Below are positions 46,405-56,234 of a stretch of DNA of 64,000 nucleotides, piece by piece. The notes beneath the pieces are model-generated. The model saw nothing but the letters and a program-made list of their open reading frames with translations. It made no database searches and was not told the DNA's origin. How positions within the stretch are numbered: the stretch's first letter is position 1; each line of letters opens with the position of its first letter. This DNA is from Venturia oleaginea (Eukaryota > Ascomycota > Dothideomycetes > Venturiales > Venturiaceae), in assembly GCA_013176395.1 (NCBI GenBank), contig JABMLP010000016.1:1178001-1242000 (forward strand), in the 5' to 3' direction. The position numbers were made by a program, and so were the translations under genes.

Positions 46405-46929
46405 TGAGTGGACTGCTTGTTGTTATGCTTTCGTGGGGCCAGGAGAAAGGGATTATGTTGTGCTGATTTCTTTCGTACTTTACGTATTTTTCGCTAGCCG
46501 ACATGTACTGTTAGGGAGTTACTGGAATTCTGACGATTGCAACCGAGCGGACGCTATCAATCTAATTTGCTATATGCTAAATTTGAACCTCGACGAAAGT
46601 CCATTCAGTTCTGTTTGGGAAGCTGTGGAGTTCGGCTACATCCTTGCCGGTTCTGTTTATCGGAAAGCCGGGTTACTCTATACTGGCTAAAACGGGCTTA
46701 AGCACCCACCACTGGGAGCTCAAAGCTTCGAATTCTCAAACGATGCGCGAAAGGATTATTGCTAGGCGAACCTCGGAGGGACGACAGGGATTGACATGAA
46801 CGTGAAAGCCAGAATCGTGGTTTAAGAGACGTGGTGGATCCTTCCTCTCGTGTGTCGCGTGGTACCTGCAGCATCGCGTTTTTAGAGACTAAAGCGCCCA
46901 ATAGATCAGGGAAACAAAATAACGCGAAG
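46405..46929. other. intergenic, no gene seen
   Basis: Holds the 3' end of TEL1 and the promoter of the hydrolase gene. No coding signal is visible beyond a shadow frame. Confidence 0.55.
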
Positions 46930-48406
46930 ATGGATGAGAACGAGAAAACTTCGAGCGCGTCTGCGACGACGACTGAGAAACCGAAGATCAATAAGTTGGG
47001 GCTCGTTCCTGTTTTTATGAATATCGGTAAGTTCCTTTTGCGGCGGGAGCGAAGTTTTTGCTGATGTTTTGGTTGCACAGGCGCTGCAGCAGTACAGAGA
47101 AGCATCACCTCTCCATTCGCCAAAGTCAAAGCAAGAACGTACCGTCGCGATGTGCTTTTTGCTGCGATGCGAGAGATTCTCAGCGGCTTCTCCTGCGAGG
47201 AAGGACAATATTTAAGCGCGCCGACAGACAAAGTCTATCAAAGTGTTTCGAAGTCGAAGAAGTGGAAGGAGAACAGTATCGATCTGGAGTACGGTGCAAA
47301 AGGTCATTGGCTTGGACACCACGATGCGAAATACGTGATGATCTATTGCCATGGTATGCAGAAGCGGAATCATGACCGAATTGATCGAAAGGATGCTAAC
47401 AGATCTTTCAGGAGGAGGTTATATCGCACCTGCCACTCCAGGGCATATGAAGTACCAATTCGCTCTTCAAAAGTACCTTCGCGACCAAGGCATAGATATT
47501 TCGATCTTCTCGCTAAGCTATCACCTCGCACCCCAAGGCGTCTATCCTGCACAGATCAAACAAGCCCTGGCAGCTTTGCAGCATGTTATCGAAAAAGATG
47601 GCAGAGATCCTGGCACGATCCTGATCGGAGGCGACAGTGCTGGTGGCAATTTGTGTTCTGCATTGTTGCTCCATCTTGGAAAGCCTCATCCTGATGTGTC
47701 GTCCAAAGAAGGTGGTGTCGCTTCTCCGTTTCGATTAAAGGCGCTGTTGAAAGCGGCTTTACTCATCTCACCCTGGATCTCGTTCGAAACACAATCACCT
47801 TCGTTTCAGCAGAACCAAACTTCAGATTATATGACCATCGAGGCATTGAATAGAGCAAGCAACGCTTATATTGGGCCTGGTAAACAGCATGATGAATATT
47901 CCGAACCCATCAAGGCATCTATCGAGCATTGGGCAGATGTGGCCAACCATGCTGTCGAGAAGATCATGATCTGGGGAGGCGGTGGAGAGGTCTTGATCGA
48001 TGGAATCAAGGGTTTTGGAGAGCGCATAATTGAGGGCTTTAGCAAGGCAGAAGATTTTGCCTCAGGCCCCATTCCAGCAGGGTCAGAGAGGGCAGAAAGA
48101 CCCGAGTCAACAGATGTCTTTCACGACGCCCGAGGCTCAGTGTTGATTGAGCCTCCTGAGAGAGCGGAGCCCGAAGCCACGACCGAGACTCTGATCGAGG
48201 CACCCGTTTCAACGGAAAAGCCTGCGATGCCTGTGGCTACCAAGGAAACGAGAACGACAGCTGTTGGGAAGGATAGAGTAAAGATGGTGGTTACCCCTTG
48301 TGAAGCACACGAAGAGATGATCATCGATTATGTCTTAATGATCAGGGACAAAGGTGAAGGGGCAAGAGAGATTGAGAATTGGCTGACAGTCGTGCTAAAA
48401 GAATGA
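46930..48406 (+). CDS. alpha/beta-hydrolase (hormone-sensitive lipase / steryl acetyl hydrolase type)
   Basis: Exons 46930-47026, 47081-47353 and 47412-48406 give 454 aa; introns are 54 and 58 nt with GTAAGT and GTATGC donors. The oxyanion-hole motif HGGGY spans intron 2 (about residue 123). The nucleophile elbow is GDSAGGN (Ser about 198). The acid is likely Asp in GGGGEVLIDGIKGF, and the His lies in CEAHEEMIIDYV (about 422). This is the alpha/beta-hydrolase-3 fold, esterases acting on short acyl esters or sterol acetates. Unusual is a low-complexity insert of roughly 100 residues rich in Glu, Ala, Thr and Pro between the acid and the His. No signal peptide is evident, so it is probably cytosolic or membrane-attached. 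Confidence 0.85.
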
Positions 48407-48839
48407 TGGCGCATAGATACCCGGATATGGAGCTGTATGGTTGTTGGTTGAATATTGATCGGGTGAGCAATCTTGAGATGGCAAGGTTTCAAATTTGGTC
48501 CCATTTCCACGTGATGGCCAAGATATCTTGACTTCGACGAAATGGCAATTTCCAGAGAGAAATCCATGTTCAAAATGGGAACTTAAGGCATCGGAAGTAC
48601 AAAAGTTCAGGAGTTGTTGGTCATTATCAATCGGACGAACATCGCTCCGAGAAAGACGCTTCATGAACTTTTGCTCCCCTCCTCTCAGCCGCTTCTGCAC
48701 GAACATACATTTACCACAGTAATCGACCATCATGCTTTAGCGATATACTAGAGCTCTCTGAATCACAGAGAAACGACACAGCGGAGTCGGGATATTGGTA
48801 TGCATCTCTTCTCTTGAATTTCCCTCCCTGGCATCAATC
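48407..48839. other. intergenic, no gene seen
   Basis: Only short frames. It is the 3' region of the hydrolase gene and the leader of the STAND-type relic. Confidence 0.5.
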
Positions 48840-51180
48840 ATGGACCCTTTGTCCGTTGTCGCAGGCTCACTTGGAGCGGCTCTATCTTGTGCTCAGGTTT
48901 GCTACTAGTGCTTCTAGTCCTTGGTCAATCTATCAGCTAACCAAATCATCCTTGCAGATTATCACTGTGTTATACACGTTCCAGTCTGACAGTCACTTGG
49001 TGGACGAGAGCTTAAAGACACTCCTTCAGGAAGTTGAAGGTTTACATCAAGTGCTGGAAACGGTGTCAAAGAGCCTGAACCATGAGACTGTAATCTGCCT
49101 TCGCCTTTCGGGCCAATCAAATTGATGGAAAAGGATCGAAGTCACGACAGACCAGTGTCAAGGCACCCTTGATGAAGTGATATCAGTCCTCGAAGGTATT
49201 CAACAAACAGGCGTTAGCATGCCAAGGTTCATCAGACTTGGACGCCAGCAACTCAAGCTGAACATGAAAACAAAAGAGATTGAAACTTATCGACATCAGA
49301 TTCAGACGTATTGCACGGGGATGCAAATCATTCTTGGCAGTATAAATCTGTGAGATTTCTCCTACCCATGCTGTGTGTTTGGGAAGGATGGATTTACTAA
49401 CACATCGTTAGCCCAGTGAGGTTGCCTTACATAGCAACAGCTCACAGCGAAACATAGCCCTCCAACTCACAAATCTGACGAACACATTACAAGCAGCCCA
49501 GCAACAACCAGCGACGCCTTCTCGTCTAGCTAATTCTCACGACTCTTACCGTGTCTACCAAAATCTTCGAGATCAAGCGCGTGAGGCCCATACTCTACAA
49601 TCCAGTGTAAGCACGTCATTGGGAGCTCTTCGACTGTTTGGGAGGGTAGTGTTTTAGGCGACCCACTATCAGAGGAAAGATATCGGAATATCAGCGACTG
49701 GATTCCAGAGGAACCAGAAGGCATGTCTTGTCATGATCTGCTGGTGCTCAATATCTACTGCGCGTAACAGAACAAACCCATGCTAGCTGGACGGGCAACG
49801 ATGGTACCACACTTCATGAAGATGATTATCATTCCGAATTCGACCCGAAAACTGAACTTGTTTCTCTCCTAGAGACGAAAGGATTCTCTGCCCTGACTGC
49901 TAAGAAGCCTGACGAAGCTGAGAAGTGCTTAAAGCTCTAGAACTCACCCAAACAAAGTCCAAGATTGCTAGTGAGCATATAAAAGCCGGTCTTGCTGCGG
50001 CGTACTGCTTTCCAATGAAGTGGGATGCTGCCGATGCTCTGCTCTCATTCATGTCAGATTCGCGTTCCAACATCGATATTCTTGCACTGGAATGCTTGCA
50101 TGCGACTGCGGGGGCCATGAAACGAAGGCAAAAACCCGGGAGCCTTGAAGCCGCAATGCGACTGTGTAAGAAGGCAATGATTGGAAAGAAAAAGGCGCTT
50201 GGCAAATCTCATCAGTCATACTACCTTAATGTTGATCTGATGGCCAGCCTCTGCCTCACAAATGGACAACATACCGAAGGTTTAATATGGCGCGAATTGC
50301 TGCCCGCAAACTGGCACGAGATACCCAAGCAAGCCCCGCTTAAGTAACTGTCGCAATATGTTTGCGGAACTCAGGTTGCTCCCACAAAATCCACTGCGCC
50401 CATATCCGTCCCAAAGAAGAGGAGAGGACTAAAGATGTACAACCGAATTCGGCTTCTAGAAAGAAAAACACTACAACCAGTGGAAAAGAACACCAAGAAA
50501 AAGTAGAGCTTCTCAAAACCTCCGCATGGATCTAAGTTAACATTGCACAGGGCTCGATTACCCCGAAAGACAATAAGTTTTGCGGCAAGTGTTCTGAACT
50601 CATTGGCCGAAAATACGAGTAAATGAATGGAGAGTTCTACCATACAAGTTGCTATGCTTCCCTCCATGCTGAACCTGACAAGGAAAAGGTAGAGCTTTTC
50701 AACATCTCCGTACTGATCTCTATTAACAGCGTACAGAATTTCATTACACTAAAAGACAAAACTTTCTGCGGCAAGTGTTATCACCTCATTGGTCGACAGT
50801 ACAAGTCGATAAATGGAGAATTTCACCATATAAGTTGCCATGCTTCCGCTTTGGATCAGCTCGGACAAGAAATTTTCAGTCAAAGAACACGGTATGATAT
50901 ATCTACCATCAAGGCGGTTTTAGTCATTAATTGTTAAGAGGACATCCGAGTTACTTCTCCGTCAACACTCCCTAGTAACCAACCAGGCATGATTTCTTAC
51001 TTGAGCAGTTGGATATTCCCAGCAACGCAAAGTGCAGCTGAGTCTGTCTCCGTGGAGCAATCTAGATTGTCTTCAGATCCACCACGTCAATATTGTAACG
51101 AGTGCCACCAAGGAATCAGTTCGGGCGCTGAACGCAGGATGGGGACGGCGAGCCCTCCCATCCTAGTTGCTACGTCAAGT
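48840..51180 (+). pseudogene. STAND-type N-terminus + helical repeats + tandem half-LIM modules, decaying
   Basis: The ATG at 48840 starts MDPLSVVAGSLGAAL, as in the fungal STAND N-terminal domain (PF17111 type). Introns 48897-48957, 49090-49155 and 49350-49416 keep the frame through YTFQSDSHLVDESLKTLL and INLEVALHSNSSQRNIALQL. Further exons give SEERYRNISDWIPEEPEG and a helical block (IKAGLAAAYCFPMKWDAADALLSF). The end holds C-x2-C-x16-H-x2-C modules at 50581-50652, 50767-50838 and, frameshifted, about 51094-51170. Lesions are a lost base near 49922, a TAA at 50620-50622 inside module one, and the shift in module three. NACHT, NB-ARC and WD parts are absent. Related proteins belong to fungal NLR-like self/non-self systems. 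The gene is probably dead, but recently so. Confidence 0.6.
50503..50838 (+). repeat. tandem duplication of intron + half-LIM exon, period 186 bp
   Basis: Two units are seen: intron 50503-50550 with module 50581-50652, and intron 50689-50736 with module 50767-50838. Both introns are 48 nt and start GTAGAGCTT; both modules read FCGKC...LIGR.Y...NGEF.H.SC. So exon and intron were copied together. Confidence 0.75.
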
Positions 51181-51770
51181 CGATGGCTTGGTATATGAAT
51201 AGTCGCTGCTGATCTTGGCGACGAAGCGGTGGACTCGACTGATTCTTCCTTCAAGTGGATCAGAGGCAGAGGATCAGCCGTCTCGACTTACTTGCCTTAC
51301 TCGTCTGACAATACCTGTCCGTTTCATGTAGTACATGCCCATTTCACACTATGTTGAATAGGTAGACTTAATCAATACCTCCACATTCTTCAAATCTCCC
51401 GTGTAGAACAGACACCTTTACAGCCCTGTTGCTCCGCAAAGTCACGCCTGATAATCCTGTTGTTTTCGCGTGGTTTACGTGGCTAATCCGCATTGCTAAT
51501 TGGCTAGATTTTAATAGCCGCGCAGAGTCCAACCATTTCAACCAAGGTTGGGTTTTAAGTATCTTCTCTTTATGAAACAAACTAAGTCGTACACTTAGCC
51601 TCATCTTGGATGGATTAGATGAAAATAGAAATTCAGTCATTGCGTCTGAGTCCTCGTGCACGCCCTTAGAGCGGGATAATCTCGCTTTTGATTTAGGTTC
51701 TGCAAAAATCCCGCCGAACATGGTCGGACTTTCGGTAGGAGCGAAAAGGGGCCGGATTTACGAAGTATAC
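51181..51770. other. no gene seen
   Basis: AT-rich 590 bases between the STAND relic and the first MITE. The short frame 51606-51827 runs into the MITE and is not considered a gene. Confidence 0.45.
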
Positions 51771-51776
51771 GCGTAT

Positions 51777-52119
51777 GGGAATCGTCTGAAAGCCGCAGAG
51801 ACCCACCGCCGTATTCAACGTATCTAACACAGCGGACCAACCATCCCCATCTTAACGCGCACCAGCCACCTCGCCGAAATAATTTCCCAGCTTTTGAAGT
51901 CCTAGGAATTCAAGAGGCATGCTTTTTAAAAAAGAGGCTCTATACCAAAAGAGAGGAACAGAATATATGTCTTGTCTTTCGGAATAGACCTCAATATCAA
52001 TACGTAGGTAAAAGCCTAGGACTTGAAGGCAGAGAAATTATTTCGGTGAGGTGGTCGGTGCTGCGGCTGACTGATGTGTATTGCGTACCGTGGGTCTCTT
52101 CGGCTTTCAGACGATTCCC
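51777..52119. mobile_element. MITE, 343 bp, long imperfect TIRs, TSD GCGTAT
   Basis: The outer 29 bp (51777-51805 and 52091-52119, starting GGGAATCGTCTGAAAGCC) pair with one mismatch. Further in, 51858-51906 pairs with 52015-52062 (CCGAAATAATTTC, AAGTCCTAGG). The whole is a stem of about 130 bp with small indels and a loop of about 108 bases. GCGTAT stands on both sides (51771-51776 and 52120-52125). No coding capacity. A non-autonomous DNA element; superfamily unclear. Confidence 0.75.
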
Positions 52120-52216
52120 GCGTATGCCATATAAAAAAGCGGACTGTTTTCTTTCACTCCCGCTGATAGGTCGGAATATCCTGGAGCAGAAAAGGCTGCC
52201 ATACGAGCGTTACATA

Positions 52217-52371
52217 CCGTAGATTTGTTCAAAGTCGCCCCGGTTGCGGGATCAAAGTGACCCGGCACAGACGCTTTTTGTATGGACGGAAACGATCTTC
52301 TAAGGATCTCCTATGCAAATTTCGTCCATGCACATCCCTACCACCGGTGCGACTTTGGGCGAAATCTACGG
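52217..52371. mobile_element. small Tc1/mariner-type MITE with TA target site
   Basis: The ends CCGTAGATTT...AAAGTCGC and their complement (about 52217-52251 and 52337-52371) form imperfect 35-bp inverted repeats. TA stands on both sides, as for Tc1/mariner insertions. The internal bases also pair in part (ATGGACG-AAA), so the 155-bp element can fold almost fully. It lies 124 bp before the start codon of the secreted peptide gene. Confidence 0.65.
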
Positions 52372-52495
52372 TAGTATACAGCCATGGCTCCATAAACACG
52401 AAATCACATTCCGTTTAACGTTTCCTCAGCAAAAGACTCACGACTTAGGTCTCAACCTTCTCTCAATCAAGTACCTCACGTTAAGAACCTCGAAT

Positions 52496-52794
52496 ATGCA
52501 TCTCACTATCCCTATTCTTGTTACAATAACGAGTTTCCTTGTTACGAGTACCAGTGGCCTCACTCTCTGTAGAGATCCTCCGACAGGCTGTGCTTATCAT
52601 CAACCCCTCTGGACAGCTGTAAGTACCACGTCTTCCCCTATACAGAAGTTATACACTGCTAAGAATCCTACCTGTAGTGTCCGGAGAATCTGTGCGGCTC
52701 GGGTACAGCGTGTCCCAACAGCGGGAGGAAGAGAAATCAATGCTGCGCGATCAAACCGGGTTACGCATCTTTCAATACTTATTGTATCAAATGA
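52496..52794 (+). CDS. small secreted cysteine-rich protein, effector candidate
   Basis: Exons 52496-52618 and 52678-52794 are joined by a 59-nt intron (donor GTAAGT, branch-like CTAAG, acceptor TGTAG). They encode 79 aa. Residues 1-21 form a signal peptide (MHLTIPILVTITSFLVTSTS). The mature part of about 58 residues has eight Cys: positions 25, 32, 42, 47, 53, 63, 64 and 77, with a CC pair, enough for four disulfides. I chose this ATG because upstream in-frame codons lie in the adjacent MITE. Without splicing the frame would run on for 211 aa with no sense. I know no family for it. Size, signal and Cys content fit secreted effectors or antimicrobial peptides. Function is unknown; secretion is inferred. 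Confidence 0.7.
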
Positions 52795-54120
52795 GATGGA
52801 GGGAAACGATCGTGTGTGCGTATGTGCACTTGAAGGGGATACATGGATGATAGAACAACCAAAAGGCATTTCAGCACCCAGAACGCAATGGTATCAATTC
52901 TTTTCTCCATCTCGGATGAATATCACTCCGAGCGGACTAGAATTTTGATCTAATGAGACTCTCTGAATTCTTTCAAGCGCGACCCTGACCTCATCAGCCC
53001 GGATTCATCGCATCGAAACTTGTCATTGTGCATCCCTCATCACAAAGCGGTGAGCAGCTGCATCTCACGAACCGAGATTCCACCGCAGACGTACCAATTG
53101 ATCGACATTTAATCGAAGGCGACCGTTGGAACTTGACCAACCATGGTGCCGGGGACAAACTCTGATCAGCAACTTTCTTCCAACCTCACCTCTTCATCTC
53201 TCACTGTTACAAGGATAATCACAAATTCCTAATCAGCCTGGAATCGATATTCTTCCCGTCATCATAGTTATCGCGAATAAGGGCTCCAATCTCGTCTCGG
53301 CAAACTGTGCCACCGGGCTACGATATAACTCCCGCTTCGGTACCATGGAGAAGGCGCGTATGCAGGTCGCCTCGAGCATGCAACCCACTACCCCAGCCCC
53401 AGCATCGAGGAATTGCATGCTATCGTGGACCAGCACCGCGTCCAGCACCGCGTCCAAAAGATGACCCGCTGCGTCTTTATGATGTAGCTGTATCATGAAT
53501 AACATCTCCTTGCTTGGAGCAACTGTTTGGAGACGCTTACTAGTAGATCTTGGGAGGCGATTTCGCATTGTCTCTTTGTCCTTTTCCAAACGCTCTCTGA
53601 CTGACGACTCTGTCTATCGTTTGCCTTCCATTCCCAACCATTATTTTGGCTGGATGGTGGTCTTCCCGTGCTATCATAGCGCTCGCACCAAACTTTAAAA
53701 TCAGCAACATAAAATGCACATGTTAAACCGTTCAAGTCATGAACCCTAGCGCCACCTTCGCCGATCCGCCTCTCCAAGATTTCGCGCTCATGCAACCAGA
53801 AAGAGAATTCACGGCCCGGAAAGCCTCAGCTTGCGGCTATATTTCTCTGCTCAGCCTGTCATGAAGCCTGTAGACTACCTCATGATGCGTGTTGAATCAT
53901 TACACCACAGACGGGCTACTGATTAGCCTATTTGGGAAGACACGATAGCTTTGTTCATGTTACTTGGTGTTGCACCGATGTCGTCGTCACTTCACGTCCT
54001 TTCAATATAAGATGAGAGGACCGTCTCATCGAGTCCACCTCAATTATCACAGCCTCTGCTTCAGAACTCACACTTCAAAGCCTACCACGATTCAAACAGC
54101 CTCTCATCTCCTCGTTAATC
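52795..54120. other. intergenic, no gene seen
   Basis: About 1.3 kb with only overlapping shadow frames. The last 200 bases are the leader of the HAD gene. Confidence 0.5.
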
Positions 54121-55175
54121 ATGACACCATCAGCTATCACCCCTTCCGCGGTCGAGGTAAATAAGCCTTTGAGGGTCCCACGACCATCAATGCCAAGAGC
54201 GGACACATCCTTCATGGGCACCAAGAGAAAGATTATGTGCTTCTCTGACTTCGATGGCACAATATTTATGCAAGAGTAGGCAATGCCTGTTGCTGTACCT
54301 GGGCAAAACTTGCTGACCGCATTAGCACTGGACACATTCTCTTCAACAACCACGGGTGCGGCTCAGATCGCCGAGAGGAACTAGACGGCCAAATTCACAG
54401 CGGCGAACGATCATTCCGCGAAGTTTCTGAGGAAATGTGGGGCTCACTCAACGTGCCCTTCTCGGATGCATTTGAAGTAATGAAGCAAGAGCTTGAAATC
54501 GACCAAGACTTCCAGACTTTCCACGAATTCTGCAGAAACAATGATATCCCGTTCAACGTCATCAGCGCTGGTCTCAAGCCAGTACTACGCAAGGTACTCG
54601 ACCATTTTCTCGGTGAGGAAGCCTCTAAAGAAATCGATATCGTCGCCAACGATGCCATTATTCCCGAAGACGGCAAAGAGTGGAAGCCAGTATGGATTCA
54701 CGACACCGAACTCGGTCACGATAAGGCTATTTCCATGACCAAAGCTCGCGCAGATGCGGAGTTGGCCTGCGAAAATGGCACTATCCCTCTCATCGTCTTC
54801 ATTGGTGATGGTGTTTCAGATCTCCCTGCCGCACGAGAAGCCGATGTTCTCTTCGCCCGTCGTGGCCTTAGACTCGAGGAGTATTGCATCGAGCACAAGA
54901 TTGCGTACCTCCCATACGACACATTCGCCGACATTCAAAAGGAACTCATTGCTATTGCCAAGGCTGACCAGGAGAAGACCAAGGGCAAAGGCTTGCCAGC
55001 TCAATTCAATCCACGTGCCAATATGTGGAGAAGGGCGAGCAGCAAGACTTCTATGCCGATTTATAAGGCTCTTACGCCTCGCGACGAGCGTATGATGGTT
55101 TGGCCAGAAATCGGATCCTCGATTGGCGATAACAAGGCTGCACAAAGCACTGTGATTGCTGTACCTGTCGCATAA
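54121..55175 (+). CDS. HAD-superfamily phosphatase (phosphoserine-phosphatase-like)
   Basis: Exons 54121-54275 and 54326-55175 with a 50-nt intron give 334 aa. HAD motif I is FSDFDGTIF (nucleophile Asp43, acid Asp45), split from the rest by the intron. Motif II lies in PFNVISAGLKPVL. Lys in the region HDKAISM may serve motif III, and motif IV is VFIGDGVSDLPAA. It resembles the yeast YNL010W group of cytosolic HAD phosphatases whose substrate is not settled. Normal length, and all motifs are present. The C-terminal 50 residues after QFNPRANMWRR are less typical. Confidence 0.85.
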
Positions 55176-56234
55176 ACGTTCCTTTCCATGGCATTTTTCT
55201 TTCGAGTATTCAACAGGGTCTTTGGGATGGCGTCATGGGCAAAGCGATGATGTTTACTAGAATGGAATGGTATATACTTTGTATTATATCCGAGTCGCGC
55301 TGTCACAGCTGCTCATAGAGAAGATTTTTATATGCCAACCAGAGATACATGTTCTGAACATCTGTTCTTCTCAGCTTGCTTCAGAGGGAAGCCACAAAAA
55401 TCAAACTGGTGAAAGGTCGTTAAGCCGAATCTTTATGCAGGCTCGGATAAGGCTTCCCGCCGTGATCTACGCCACCTGTCGCACGAGCGAAGATGGCTGG
55501 CTACACGGTACACTTCATCTTCACTTTCAGGTTTGATACAATAGCTTCGCGGGTTCAATGAACATAGCACTTGGATCAGAGACTCAACATTGACATCGAT
55601 GATTGTTATTTATTGGAAAACCAATCAAGGATTTACTGCATTCTCTGTAGACCAGAGCATGGTAAGTATTTATGATCAAGTTCAATCGAAAGCTTACACG
55701 TGATCAGTACCTTGTACGAAATCCTGGTCCTTCAGCTCGGCCGAAACCAATCTCTTACACGTTAACCAAAACATGTTAACCCGCTTTCCAACTGCCAACC
55801 TGTCAAAACAATCGATCCAATGGACGAACTTGACTGCGTACGAGTCCTCCTAGTTTGGCCGACATCGTCGTGCCAAAGAACCAGTAACATCTTCGCATCG
55901 CCCAAACAGACAGTTTCACGTCCGGAATAGCGACCAAACGCTCGTCTATTCGCTATTCGACCAGCCAAGGCCATAAACAGAGGAGCTGCAGGAGTGGTGG
56001 TCTTCCTCGATTCCCCTAGCTCGGCTAAGCATCAGCTATAATACTCCAATAGTAAGAGCCATGTTTGGACACAGGATGGTCCAGCATGGAGACCGTGAAC
56101 GTGATAGGTTCATATCACCCTCCTCATTATAGGTCGAATCGTTGGTGCTTTAGCTTTCATCCTTTCATCAACTCTTAATATCACAATCTGCTATAGTAGT
56201 ACTGATTAATTATCGAGCTGTTCTGCAAGTCGCG
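55176..56234. other. intergenic, no gene seen
   Basis: About 1 kb between two plus-strand genes, with short frames only. Confidence 0.5.

Noticed and set aside
49123..49125. In-frame TGA in the STAND-type gene taken as a nonsense mutation
   Set aside because: A 66-nt intron (49090-49155) removes it and keeps the family-like frame. The TAA at 50620 and the shift near 49922 remain the real lesions.
52313..52948. 211-aa continuous frame as the gene product
   Set aside because: Its first 61 codons begin in a MITE, and the part after 52618 reads through a clear GTAAGT intron in the wrong frame.
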